A stretch of 64,000 bases of DNA from the NCBI GenBank assembly GCA_040902885.1, contig JBBDWK010000065.1, forward strand, positions 1-64,000, given 5' to 3'. This DNA comes from JBBDWK01 sp040902885. GTDB lineage: Bacteria > Acidobacteriota > Terriglobia > Bryobacterales > Bryobacteraceae. The notes under the pieces are model-generated. The model was given only the letters and a program-made list of their open reading frames with translations. It was not told the origin of the DNA and did not search any database. Positions 15,143-23,906 of this stretch are shown here, one piece after another. Numbering within the stretch: the stretch's first letter is position 1; each line of letters opens with the position of its first letter. Made by a program: the position numbers and the translations under genes.

Positions 15143-16686
15143 GGCAGGCAGGCGGCGCCGAAACCTGCTGTGCAGCCCGGCTCGCCCGGGTCAATGTGGC
15201 GGCGGCCGCGTCCGGAGGGCGCGTTCGCGAGGTATGGGAACGAAGTGCGGTACGGCGCGTCATTCACGTTGACTCCGTCACCCAAACGGGTATTGAGTGG
15301 CGATGAGCTGAACGGCGGGCCGGCGAGCACTCCGCCAGCCACCAGCCGAAGCGCGACATCGGTGACGTCGTCGAAAAGGCGGCGTCCATTGGGAAAGCCC
15401 GCGGCATCCCCGCCAAGCAGTCCAAGGCGATTCTGGGACGTGCCAATCGTGGGTGCGACTCCGGTATTGAGCCGGAGGAGATCGGCCACCGGCCCGGCCG
15501 GCGTTCCCGCCGCGGCGATGGGGGGCGCGTAGGTCACAACCGGCAGCAAATCCGTACGAGGCGGGGTCGGAATCGCAACGGCGCCCCCGGTGAGTGCGTT
15601 CACGACGCGCGCCAGAGCCGGGTCGAGGAAAAACGACGCGAACTGGGCATCGTTTTTCGGTTGATCCATACTGAATCTGTCTTTGTAGCCAGTGCCAACC
15701 AGGAGTTCGTTGATGAGCGGGTTGCCCATCCGTTGCACTTGAAGGAAGCTTCCGGAAGACTGCGCCGGCAAGGGCGAGCGGCGGACGGTCAGGCGCGGGC
15801 GGGAGGTTGTTGCCCATATGCCGATGGTCGCCGCCGTGGATGTCGCGGCCTCGACCGCGCCGGTTCTTGTAAGCAGGCTGATGGGAACTTCGATGGCGAT
15901 CGAATTCACGGCATAGCCGGACACTGTGTCCGCGGCGAGATTGACGTTCGCCGCATCCTCCGCCGGAGAGAGGACGGGAGGAGACTTGGACGTGTTCAGC
16001 GTGTCGAAGGCGCCGCCGAGGTCGATCCAGAAGGCATCGTCGGTAGTGCCGGCGAACACGCGGGTACTGTTTGGAAGCGAATAGGTGCCCGCGTTGAACA
16101 GCGCGTTATAGTCCATGGTTCGCGGCCCGGGATTTGCCGGGACGGCGAACAGCGACAGGCCGGAAGACAGGTCCGTGGCAATCCCACCCTTTATCATGGT
16201 CACCCGGTAGCTCTGCCGCTGGCCCAGACCGATCGAGGTGAAGCTTGTGATCTGGGGTGGAACAATCGGCGTGCCGGGTGGAACCGGAGGAGGCGAGTTC
16301 GCCGGTGCGGTTATGCCGGTGCCGGCGCCGGCGTAAACCTGGAACAGATTCGGCAGGCGCTGCTCGGTGGAAAAGCGGAACTGGAAAACGATGTCTTCCA
16401 CCGCGTTATTGTTGTTGTCAACCTTGATCTCGTAGAGGATGTCGGGATCGAACGGAAAGTAATTCGGACCGTTCGCGGGTTCCAGCAGCGGGTCCACGCA
16501 GAGAATCAGCGTGACCTTATCCGTCTGGCCCGGCTCGTAGCTGCGGAACGCATAAACGTCCGTGATGTCGGCTTTGTGATCCAGCGCGGTGATGGGCGCC
16601 TCACGATGGTTGGCGGCGCCGGCGAGAACGGGCAGGACCAACGATAAGGCGAGAAATGGCGCAACAAATTGGTACAGTTTTTTCAC
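15139..16686 (-). CDS. DUF4331 domain secreted protein
   Basis: A 515-aa protein with a signal peptide (MKKLYQFVAPFLALSLVLPV, cleaved near AGA, residue 24). NHREAPITALDHKADITDVY directly after the signal is the DUF4331 signature, continuing with FDPDILYEIKVDNN and FQFRFSTEQ. No enzymatic motif is visible and the family has no assigned function; members often occur with TPR proteins in Acidobacteria and related phyla. Here a TPR gene is coupled downstream (GTGA overlap), and a PEP-CTERM protein is encoded 30 bp upstream on the same strand, so the three may form an envelope operon. Confidence 0.82.
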   Translation of the reverse strand: MKKLYQFVAPFLALSLVLPVLAGAANHREAPITALDHKADITDVYAFRSYEPGQTDKVTLILCVDPLLEPANGPNYFPFDPDILYEIKVDNNNNAVEDIVFQFRFSTEQRLPNLFQVYAGAGTGITAPANSPPPVPPGTPIVPPQITSFTSIGLGQRQSYRVTMIKGGIATDLSSGLSLFAVPANPGPRTMDYNALFNAGTYSLPNSTRVFAGTTDDAFWIDLGGAFDTLNTSKSPPVLSPAEDAANVNLAADTVSGYAVNSIAIEVPISLLTRTGAVEAATSTAATIGIWATTSRPRLTVRRSPLPAQSSGSFLQVQRMGNPLINELLVGTGYKDRFSMDQPKNDAQFASFFLDPALARVVNALTGGAVAIPTPPRTDLLPVVTYAPPIAAAGTPAGPVADLLRLNTGVAPTIGTSQNRLGLLGGDAAGFPNGRRLFDDVTDVALRLVAGGVLAGPPFSSSPLNTRLGDGVNVNDAPYRTSFPYLANAPSGRGRRHIDPGEPGCTAGFGAACLP

Positions 16687-16716
16687 TTGTTCCTCCTGTT
16701 TATCCCGAAAGGGTCT

Positions 16717-17406
16717 TCAGTGCCGCCGGCGGCGGCGAGTGGAAACAATCGTCGCCACCAGCGTGGCGAAAACAAGCGCGGCAGTCGCGGGTTCAGGCAC
16801 AGCGTTGAGGCGACCGAAGCGGAGTTCCGCCGTCGCGAGCGACGCCGAGCCAGACAGGCCGCCGTCGACCACTACGTCGTGACGAACGGCGAGCGCAGAC
16901 AGCGGAGCGAGACCGCGGCTATCGAAAGTGGAGCTGTCGAAGCCGATGTCGAACGCCGCGAGGACTTGGGACGAGCCGGTGCAGATGCCGCCGATGAACC
17001 CGGTAAAGCATAATTCGGACGTCGCCAGCGCGAGACCGGGGTCCGTCACGGAATTACCTGTAATCTCCAGCGAAGCGAAGACGAAACCCGGCGGGCTTGG
17101 CGAGGAAACCAGGAACTCGACCACCGATTGGAGCACTGTCGGGCCGGCTGCGTCCGCGCCATAAGTGAAGAGGAGACCCGGCTGGAGAGGGTCGAACAAT
17201 GGATTGACCCCAATCGATCCGGGGGAAATCTCCGTGCTGCCGGGAAGGACACCTGGGTTAACGAAGTCGGAAAAGACGGCCGGGCCCAGTTGGCATCCGT
17301 CGGCCGGAAGCGCAATGTAGTCGGCCAGCGTGCCCGGCAGGCAGTCGATTGGCACTGCGAGCGCTGCATGAACAACGGTCGCGAACAGAAAAACAGCACG
17401 AAGCAT
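16717..17406 (-). CDS. PEP-CTERM sorting domain protein
   Basis: A 229-aa secreted protein. The N-terminus has a signal sequence (MLRAVFLFATVVHAALAVP) and the C-terminus the tripartite PEP-CTERM signal: VPEPATAA, a hydrophobic helix (LVFATLVATIVS) and a basic end (TRRRRRH). Such proteins are processed by exosortase (EpsH/XrtA) and delivered to the surface or exopolysaccharide. The central region is rich in Gly, Ser and Pro with few charged residues. No exosortase is in this window. It precedes the DUF4331 gene on the same strand. Confidence 0.88.
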   Translation of the reverse strand: MLRAVFLFATVVHAALAVPIDCLPGTLADYIALPADGCQLGPAVFSDFVNPGVLPGSTEISPGSIGVNPLFDPLQPGLLFTYGADAAGPTVLQSVVEFLVSSPSPPGFVFASLEITGNSVTDPGLALATSELCFTGFIGGICTGSSQVLAAFDIGFDSSTFDSRGLAPLSALAVRHDVVVDGGLSGSASLATAELRFGRLNAVPEPATAALVFATLVATIVSTRRRRRH

Positions 17407-17531
17407 CGGTCCTCCTTAAGTGCGCAACAGCAGCAACGAGGGTTTGCGTTCGTTTTATCAATACGGAAACTTCGGTCCGCTGGATTGCAACTCCGGTGAC
17501 GATTCAAGTGGAATTTCGGCCTGCGCTTCCG

Positions 17532-17801
17532 CTACTCGTAATGAGTCCACATGCGGAGGACTTTTATGGTTCGCTCTTCTTCCAAAACCTGATAGACCAG
17601 CCGGTGCTGAATATTGATTCGCCGCGAATACGCCCCAGCCAAATCCCCCACCAGCTTTTCAAAAGGGGGCGGCTTCCGGAACGGATCGTTTGCCAGGAGG
17701 GAAAGGAGAGCCTCCGCCTTGGGCCTGAGATTCGCGGCAGACAGACGTTTGGCATCCTTTTGCGCCTGTCTGGTAAACACCACGCGCCACGCGCTCACCA
17801 C
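17532..17801 (-). CDS. yoeB: YoeB/Txe-family toxin
   Basis: An 89-aa RelE-superfamily mRNA interferase that cleaves mRNA in the ribosomal A site. The YoeB fold is visible from WRVVFTRQAQKDAKRLSAAN, PFEKLVGDLAGAYSRRINIQ, HRLVYQVLEEERTIKVLRMW and the terminal THYE: the conserved catalytic residues of the family (Glu, Arg, and the C-terminal His-Tyr) are present. It overlaps the antitoxin reading frame by 7 bases, the standard arrangement with the antitoxin first. Confidence 0.92.
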   Translation of the reverse strand: MVSAWRVVFTRQAQKDAKRLSAANLRPKAEALLSLLANDPFRKPPPFEKLVGDLAGAYSRRINIQHRLVYQVLEEERTIKVLRMWTHYE

Positions 17802-18037
17802 CCCGGTTCCGGTTCACATTCCCCGGTAGGCGTCGACATCCCTTCCCTGATCGACTCCCGTAAATTCGGCACCGAGAGCAGATAGAGCGTCTCCTCCAAA
17901 GCGCGCCAGTCTTCCTCCGACACGAGCACCGCATTCGAACGCGGGCCAGTGATCAGAACCGGCTCATGCGCTTCCGCCGTTTCATCCAGCAGCCGATATA
18001 ATCTCTCCCGCGCTTCGCTCGCCGTTAGAGTGTTCAT
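17795..18037 (-). CDS. yefM: YefM/Phd-family antitoxin
   Basis: An 80-aa antitoxin from the ATG at 18037 (MNTLTASEARERLYRLLDET). The frame is open further upstream, but the shorter start fits the family and lies directly next to the operator. The N-terminal half is the Phd/YefM DNA-binding dimer fold (PVLITGPRSNAVLVSEEDWR); the acidic, disordered tail (TGECEPEPGW) would wrap the toxin. It binds its own promoter, at the twin palindromes 18043-18064, with the toxin acting as co-repressor. Confidence 0.92.
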   Translation of the reverse strand: MNTLTASEARERLYRLLDETAEAHEPVLITGPRSNAVLVSEEDWRALEETLYLLSVPNLRESIREGMSTPTGECEPEPGW

Positions 18038-18042
18038 ACCTA

Positions 18043-18071
18043 AGCGTACGCTTTCTCGTACGAGTCCGCAA
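18043..18071 (-). promoter_or_regulatory. yefM-yoeB operator: twin palindromes 12 bp apart
   Basis: AGCGTACGCT (18043-18052) and CTCGTACGAG (18055-18064) are both perfect 10-bp palindromes with centres 12 bp apart. E. coli yefM-yoeB has long and short palindromes with a TGTACA core at the same 12-bp centre spacing; here the core is CGTACG. On the minus strand TTGCGG (18071-18066) and TACGCT (18048-18043), 17 bp apart, could be the promoter, which would start at about the antitoxin ATG. Confidence 0.8.
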
Positions 18072-18204
18072 GAAGCTGCTGATTTCACGGCTTCAACACG
18101 CTCGGCGCAAGAGGTATACTTTATATAGAAAAACTTCTTGACGGAGTACAAGATGTTGGGGCAAGATTACAAATGCTCGACAAATTTTCTCAGGAGGGTG
18201 ATGA

Positions 18205-21009
18205 ATGGGGCTATTGAGCGTTCACCTGAGTACGAAAATAGAAGAGTTGGATCGAACTCGCACAAATAAGGGAAGCGGCATCGCCTTCCCACGTCATTTT
18301 ACCGCCCGGCTGGAAGCCGGACGCACTCCCTACGACGAAGTCATATGGGAAACCAGAACTGCGTCTATCGGGAACGATAAAGGCACGGTGATTTTCGAGC
18401 AGCGCGACGTCGAGGTTCCGGCCGACTGGTCGCAGACGGCCACTAACATCGTCGCCAGCAAGTACTTCCACGGCAAGCTCGGCAGTCCCGAGCGCGAAAC
18501 CAGCGTGGCAGAGCTGGTACACCGCGTGGTCGATACCATTGCGGACTGGGGCAAGCGCGGCAGCTACTTTGCCACGCCCCAGGACGCGGAGAATTTCCGC
18601 GACGAGCTGGCCCATCTGATGCTCACCCAGAAGGCCTGCTTCAACTCCCCGGTGTGGTTCAACGTCGGCGTCCGGGACACGCGCGGCTACGGCTGGATCT
18701 ACGACGCAACCGAGCAGAAGATCAGGAAGCTCGACGGCCAACAGCGCCCTCAGTGCTCGGCCTGCTTCATCGTCTCCGTCAAGGATTCGCTCGAGTCCAT
18801 CCTCGACCTCGCCAAAACCGAGGGCATGCTCTTCAAGTGGGGTTCCGGCACCGGCACCAACCTCTCCGCGCTTCGCGAAGAGGACGCGCCGCTTTCCGGC
18901 GGCGGACGAGCCTCCGGGCCGCTCTCCTTCATGAAGGGCTTCGACGCCTTTGCCGGCGTCATCAAGTCCGGCGGCAAGACGCGCCGCGCCGCCAAGATGG
19001 TCATCCTCAACGCCGAGCACCCCGATATCGAAGCCTTCGTCTGGTGCAAAGCCAAGGAGGAGAAGAAGGCGCACACGCTGGTGGATGCCGGCTACGATAG
19101 CTCGCTCGATGGCGATGCCTACAGCTCCGTCTTCTTCCAGAACGCCAACAACTCCGTCCGCGCCAACGACGATTTCATGCAGGCCGTCGCCGGCGACGCC
19201 GATTGGTGGACGCGCTCAGTCGCCACCGGCCAGCCTGTCAAGCGGTACAAGGCGCGCGATCTAATGCACCAGATTGCCGAGGCCACCCACCAGTGCGGCG
19301 ATCCCGGCATGCAGTTCGATACCACGGTCAACCGCTCGAATCCCTGCAAGAACACGGCGCGCATCAACGCCTCCAATCCCTGCTCCGAGTACATGTTCCT
19401 GGACGACTCGGCCTGCAACCTCTCCTCGCTGAACCTTATGAAGTTCGTCGGCCCCGATGGGCGCTTCGACGTGGAAGCCTTCCGCCACGCCGTGGATACC
19501 ATGATCCTGGCGCAGGAGATCATCGTCGATAATGCCAGCTACCCGACCCAAAACATCGGGCAGAACTCGCACGATTTTCGTCCGCTCGGCCTCGGTTTCG
19601 CCAACCTGGGCGCGATGCTGATGTCGCTCGGCATTCCTTACGATAGCGACCAGGGCCGCGCCTACGCCGGAGCCATCACAGCCGTCATGTGCGGCCAGGC
19701 CTACCTCACGAGCGCGCGTATCGCCGGGACCACCGGCCCTTTTCCGCGCTACGAGGAGAACGAGGGCGTGTTCCTCGACGTGATCCGGATGCACCGCGAC
19801 TCGGTCGGCAAAATCGCTCGCGGCAACATTCCCACCGACCTTTACGAAGGCGCGGCGGCCTGCTGGGACGGCGCGCTCGAACTAGGCGAGCGGACGGGCT
19901 ACCGCAACGCTCAGGTCACCGTCATCGCGCCCACCGGGACCATCGGCTTCATGATGGATTGCGACACCACCGGTATCGAGCCCGATCTCGCGCTCGTGAA
20001 GTACAAGCGGTTGGTGGGCGGCGGCGCCATCAAGATCGTCAACAACACGGTGCCGCAGGCGCTCATCAAGCTCGGCTACCAGCCCGAGCAGGCGGAAAAG
20101 ATCGTGGCGCACATCGACTCCACCGGCACCATCGAGGGCGCGCCGCACATCAAGCCGGAGCACCTGCCCGTCTTTGATTGCAGCTTCCGGCCGCAGAACG
20201 GCACGCGCTCCATCCACTATATGGGGCACGTAAGGATGATGGCCGCGGTGCAGCCCTTCATTTCAGGCGCGATCTCGAAGACCATCAACATGCCGGAAGA
20301 GGCCACGGTGGATGAGATCGCTCACGCCTACATCGAGAGCTGGAACCTCGGCCTGAAGGCGGTCGCTATCTACCGCGACAACTCGAAGCGGGTGCAGCCG
20401 CTCAGCTCCGGCAAGGGTGAGAAGAAGGCCGCCGCCCAGCCCTCTGCGCAGGTGGTCGAGAAGGTGGTCTACCGCCCCGTGAGGCGCAAGCTCCCCGACG
20501 AGCGCCAATCCGTTACGCACAAATTCTCCATCGGCGGTCACGAAGGATACATCACCGTCGGCATGTACGAGGACGGTACGCCCGGCGAGATCTTCATCGC
20601 CATGGCGAAGGAGGGTTCGACCATCTCGGGCCTGATGGACAGCTTCGCCACGGCCATCAGCTTCAACCTGCAGTACGGCGTTCCACTGAAGTTCCTGGTG
20701 GATAAGTTCAGTCACGTACGTTTCGAGCCCAGCGGGTGGACCGGCAATCGGCAGATCCCATACGCCAAGTCCATCATGGATTACATCTTCCGCTGGCTCG
20801 GCGCGAAGTTCCTGGGACCCGAGTACGCGGTGGGCGAAGCGGGCGAAGCCGCCGCGCTGCGGCCCACCGAAGAGGACCCGCAGGAGAAGCTGCCCTTCGC
20901 GGCATCCGTCACCGACGCGCCCGTGTGCGCCGAGTGCGGATCGATCATGACCCGCAACGGCAGTTGCTACAAGTGCGGCAACTGCGGCGGCACAAGCGGC
21001 TGCAGTTAG
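18205..21009 (+). CDS. nrdJ: Adenosylcobalamin-dependent ribonucleotide reductase
   Basis: A 934-aa class II ribonucleotide reductase that converts NDPs or NTPs to deoxynucleotides using B12 radical chemistry, oxygen-independent. The active-site loop NPCSE is at residues 391-395 with DDSACNLSSLNLMKF after it; the paired redox cysteine is in QRPQCSACFIVSVKDSLESI (about 180-200). The C-terminus carries a four-plus cysteine segment (CAECGSIMTRNGSCYKCGNC then GGTSGCS), a zinc ribbon plus redox tail. The ATG at 18205 is supported by AGGAGGG at 18192-18198. No cobalamin riboswitch fits in the 167 bp upstream. Length matches NrdJ of Acidobacteria and Chloroflexi. Confidence 0.95.
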   Translation: MGLLSVHLSTKIEELDRTRTNKGSGIAFPRHFTARLEAGRTPYDEVIWETRTASIGNDKGTVIFEQRDVEVPADWSQTATNIVASKYFHGKLGSPERETSVAELVHRVVDTIADWGKRGSYFATPQDAENFRDELAHLMLTQKACFNSPVWFNVGVRDTRGYGWIYDATEQKIRKLDGQQRPQCSACFIVSVKDSLESILDLAKTEGMLFKWGSGTGTNLSALREEDAPLSGGGRASGPLSFMKGFDAFAGVIKSGGKTRRAAKMVILNAEHPDIEAFVWCKAKEEKKAHTLVDAGYDSSLDGDAYSSVFFQNANNSVRANDDFMQAVAGDADWWTRSVATGQPVKRYKARDLMHQIAEATHQCGDPGMQFDTTVNRSNPCKNTARINASNPCSEYMFLDDSACNLSSLNLMKFVGPDGRFDVEAFRHAVDTMILAQEIIVDNASYPTQNIGQNSHDFRPLGLGFANLGAMLMSLGIPYDSDQGRAYAGAITAVMCGQAYLTSARIAGTTGPFPRYEENEGVFLDVIRMHRDSVGKIARGNIPTDLYEGAAACWDGALELGERTGYRNAQVTVIAPTGTIGFMMDCDTTGIEPDLALVKYKRLVGGGAIKIVNNTVPQALIKLGYQPEQAEKIVAHIDSTGTIEGAPHIKPEHLPVFDCSFRPQNGTRSIHYMGHVRMMAAVQPFISGAISKTINMPEEATVDEIAHAYIESWNLGLKAVAIYRDNSKRVQPLSSGKGEKKAAAQPSAQVVEKVVYRPVRRKLPDERQSVTHKFSIGGHEGYITVGMYEDGTPGEIFIAMAKEGSTISGLMDSFATAISFNLQYGVPLKFLVDKFSHVRFEPSGWTGNRQIPYAKSIMDYIFRWLGAKFLGPEYAVGEAGEAAALRPTEEDPQEKLPFAASVTDAPVCAECGSIMTRNGSCYKCGNCGGTSGCS

Positions 21010-21052
21010 TTGGAAATCCTACAGACGCGCAAGACGCGTCATTGACACCTCC

Positions 21053-21095
21053 AATGGCCGCCACGTAGCTTGAAATTAAGTGGCGGCCATTTTTA
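21053..21095 (+). terminator. Intrinsic terminator after nrdJ
   Basis: AATGGCCGCCAC (21053-21064) pairs perfectly with GTGGCGGCCATT (21080-21091), loop 15 bases, followed by a T run (TTTTT, 21090-21094). A 12-bp GC-rich stem plus U tract is a strong Rho-independent terminator. Its right arm overlaps the longest possible start (GTG 21080) of the next gene. Confidence 0.85.
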
Positions 21096-23770
21096 CGTCA
21101 ACGGGCGTCTCCCACCGGCTGATCACGCTGCGTTCCGTGGTGCAGGCCTTCCAGTTCCAAGGCGACCGGCCCTTCGCGGTAGTCTTTGAAAAGGATACTG
21201 TCGCGCGCCACTCCTTCCGCGAACTGTACGATCTGGTCGAACGCCTCGCGCGCGGGCTCGCACGGACCGGAGTCGGGCCTGGAGATCACGTCGCGCTCCT
21301 CGCGGGGAACCGGCCGGAGTGGATTACCGCCTGCTTTGCCACCGTCCATGCGGGCGCCGTCATAGTGCCCGTGGATCTGCAGACCAGCACGTCCGTGCTG
21401 CGGCACATGCTTCAGGACAGCGCGGCCCGGCACGTTTTCACTACGTCGGATCACGCTCCGAGGCTCGAACAACTCGGCCTCAATCTGCGTCTCATCCTGC
21501 TCGACGCCGCCGAAGACGATCCGCGCAGCTGGCGGCGGCTGCTCGCCGAACGCGAGGGCCCGCTGCCGGACATACAACCGGACGACTGCGCCACGCTCTT
21601 CTACACCTCGGGTACCACGGGACCGCCGAAGGGAGTGCCCCTCAGCCACCGTAACATCGCGTTTCAGATCGAGACCATCCTCGCGTCCGGGCTGGTCACC
21701 GAGCGCGACCGGATTCTGGCGCCGCTCCCGCTGCACCATGTCTACCCGTTCGTGGTCGGGATGCTGACGCCTCTGGCCGGCGGCATGCCCTTGATCGTCC
21801 CCTACTCCGTCACAGGCCCTCAAATGGTCCGCGCGTTGCGCGAAGGATCGGCCACGCTAGTCATCGGCGTGCCGCGTCTGTACTCCGCGCTTTACAAGGG
21901 CATTCAGACGAAGGCGCAATCGGCGGGCTGGGTTGGCGAGCATATTTTTGGCGCGCTGCTCGGGCTGAGCGTGAGCCTGCGCCGCGCTTTCGGCATGAGG
22001 GCGGGAAGATTCCTGCTGAAGCCGATACACCGGCAATTCGGTGAAGATCTGCGCGTTCTGGCATCGGGCGGCGCGGCGCTCGATCCCGCATTGGCCTGGA
22101 AGCTCGAAGCCATCGGGTGGCAGATTGCCATCGGCTACGGGCTCACTGAAACCGCGCCGCTGCTGACCTTGAACGTGCCCTGGCAATTGCGCATCGGAAG
22201 CGCCGGCCGCCCGATTCCCGGAGTCGAGCTGCGCATTCAGGAAGGCGAAGTGCAGGCGCGCGGGCCGAACGTCTTCAAGGGCTATCGCAATTTGCCCGAA
22301 GAGACGCGCGAAGCCTTCACCGAAGACGGCTGGTTCCGCACGGGCGACCTGGGCCACTTCGACAAGGACGGTTACCTGTATCTCACCGGCCGCGTATCCA
22401 CCGTAATCGTGACCGAAGCCGGCAAGAATATACAGCCGGACGAAGTGGAGGAGGCGTACGGGCAAAGCTCTGTCATCGCCGAGGTGGGCGTGCTGCAGCG
22501 CGAAGGCCGGCTGGCCGCACTCATTGTGGCGGACCGCGCCGAAGTGATGCGCCGTGCCTGGAGCGAAGAGGATGCCTGGCGAGCGATTCATGAGGCGGTG
22601 GCAGGCCGCTCGCCCAGCCTTCCCTCCTACCAGCGCATCTCCGAGTATGCGGTTACGCGCGAGCCCCTGCCACGCACCCGGCTCGGAAAGATCCGCCGCC
22701 ACCTGCTGGCCGAACGTTACGATCTGGCGCGCGCCGGCAAAGAGTCCGGCCCGCAGGGCCCCATCGCCGAGGAGGAGATGTCCGGCGATGACCAGGTGCT
22801 TCTTCAGAACCAGGCGGCGCGCCAGGTCTGGAATCTGCTGGCCTCGCGCTATCGCGACAGCCGGCTCACCCCCGATACCAGCCCGCAGCTCGACCTCGGC
22901 ATCGACTCCATGGAGTGGCTCACGCTTTCGGTCGAAATCGGCCAGCGCACCGGCCTGGAACTGACGGAGGAGGCCATCGCGCGGATCGATACCGTGCGCG
23001 ACCTGATGCGCGAAGTGACGGAGGCGTCGGAAGGCGAAGGGATCAACCCGGCGCTGGCTCTCGAGCGCCCCGAGGAGGTGCTGACCGAAGAGCAGAAGCG
23101 GTGGCTGGAGCCCTTAGGTCCGGGCATGCACGCTGTGGGGCGAACGCTCCATGCGGTGAACTGGCTCCTCTTCCGAAGCGCCTTCCGCACGCGTGTACGC
23201 GGCCTCTCCAACCTGCCGCCGGACGGGCACTTCGTGATGGTTCCGAACCACGTGAGCTATCTCGACCCGTTCGCGATCTCCTCGGTGATGGGGTACCGCC
23301 GCTTGCGCGAGACCTACTGGGCCGGCTGGACGGAGGCGGCCTTCGGAAACCCGGTGGTGCGCTTTTTCAGCCGCATCTCGCGAGTGGTTCCCATCGACTT
23401 GCGGCGCTCCGCGGCATCCAGCCTGGCGATAGGCGCGGCGCTGCTGCGGCGCGGGAAGACGCTGGTCTGGTTCCCGGAAGGACAGCGCTCCATGGACGGC
23501 CGGCTCCAGCCCTTCCGGCCCGGCATCGGAATGTTATTGGAACGCTACCCGGTTCCCGTGATCCCGGTCCATATCGAGGGCGCGTACGCGGCGCTGCCGC
23601 GCGGGAAGGCGATGCCGAGGCCGCACGCCATTACGATCACCATCGGGCGTCCGCTCTTCCCGCGCAATCTCGCGACGGAGGGCGCGGGCGACACCGCCTA
23701 TCTGCGAATCGCCAACGCACTCCACGACCGCGTGGCTGAGATGGCAGACAGACATTTCCTGGCGGCGTAA
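21080..23770 (+). CDS. Aas-like fusion: AMP ligase, ACP, acyltransferase
   Basis: A fusion of up to 896 aa. Residues about 20-550 are an AMP-forming acyl ligase: YTSGTTGPPKGVPLSHRN (about 175), IGYGLTETAPLLT and DGWFRTGDLGHFDKDGYLYL. Next is an acyl-carrier domain with LGIDSMEWLTLSVE, whose Ser takes phosphopantetheine. The C-terminal third is a PlsC-type acyltransferase with NHVSYLD (HX4D) and FPEGQRSMDGRL. It would activate a fatty acid, load it on its own ACP and pass it to a glycerophospholipid, as in E. coli Aas but with a built-in carrier. The start is uncertain: GTG 21080 lies inside the nrdJ terminator hairpin, and GTG near 21137 is another option. Confidence 0.82.
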   Translation: MAAIFTSTGVSHRLITLRSVVQAFQFQGDRPFAVVFEKDTVARHSFRELYDLVERLARGLARTGVGPGDHVALLAGNRPEWITACFATVHAGAVIVPVDLQTSTSVLRHMLQDSAARHVFTTSDHAPRLEQLGLNLRLILLDAAEDDPRSWRRLLAEREGPLPDIQPDDCATLFYTSGTTGPPKGVPLSHRNIAFQIETILASGLVTERDRILAPLPLHHVYPFVVGMLTPLAGGMPLIVPYSVTGPQMVRALREGSATLVIGVPRLYSALYKGIQTKAQSAGWVGEHIFGALLGLSVSLRRAFGMRAGRFLLKPIHRQFGEDLRVLASGGAALDPALAWKLEAIGWQIAIGYGLTETAPLLTLNVPWQLRIGSAGRPIPGVELRIQEGEVQARGPNVFKGYRNLPEETREAFTEDGWFRTGDLGHFDKDGYLYLTGRVSTVIVTEAGKNIQPDEVEEAYGQSSVIAEVGVLQREGRLAALIVADRAEVMRRAWSEEDAWRAIHEAVAGRSPSLPSYQRISEYAVTREPLPRTRLGKIRRHLLAERYDLARAGKESGPQGPIAEEEMSGDDQVLLQNQAARQVWNLLASRYRDSRLTPDTSPQLDLGIDSMEWLTLSVEIGQRTGLELTEEAIARIDTVRDLMREVTEASEGEGINPALALERPEEVLTEEQKRWLEPLGPGMHAVGRTLHAVNWLLFRSAFRTRVRGLSNLPPDGHFVMVPNHVSYLDPFAISSVMGYRRLRETYWAGWTEAAFGNPVVRFFSRISRVVPIDLRRSAASSLAIGAALLRRGKTLVWFPEGQRSMDGRLQPFRPGIGMLLERYPVPVIPVHIEGAYAALPRGKAMPRPHAITITIGRPLFPRNLATEGAGDTAYLRIANALHDRVAEMADRHFLAA

Positions 23771-23871
23771 GCTTCAGGACGACGCTCCCGCACGAAACTT
23801 CATTCCCTTCTTCCCGTTGTGCGCCGCCTCACGCGCCCGTGCGAGTTCGCCGTCCCTTGGCGCACTTCCAA

Positions 23872-23902
23872 TTGACATGTATTCAAGTATCTGATTGAAT
23901 AC
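23872..23902 (+). promoter_or_regulatory. Leaderless promoter and ArsR-type operator
   Basis: TTGACA (23872-23877) is a perfect -35; after 17 bases TTGAAT (23895-23900) is the -10, and the seventh base on is the A of ATG at 23907. The operator is the inverted repeat GTATTCAA (23879-23886) and TTGAATAC (23895-23902), 8-bp perfect arms with an 8-bp spacer, which overlaps the spacer and -10. A dimeric ArsR protein bound there would block RNA polymerase. Confidence 0.82.
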
Positions 23903-23906
23903 TTGC

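Noticed and set aside
18038..18204. Cobalamin riboswitch before nrdJ
   Set aside because: Expected for B12-dependent enzymes, but the 167 bases also carry the yefM promoter and no B12-box-like conserved core was seen.
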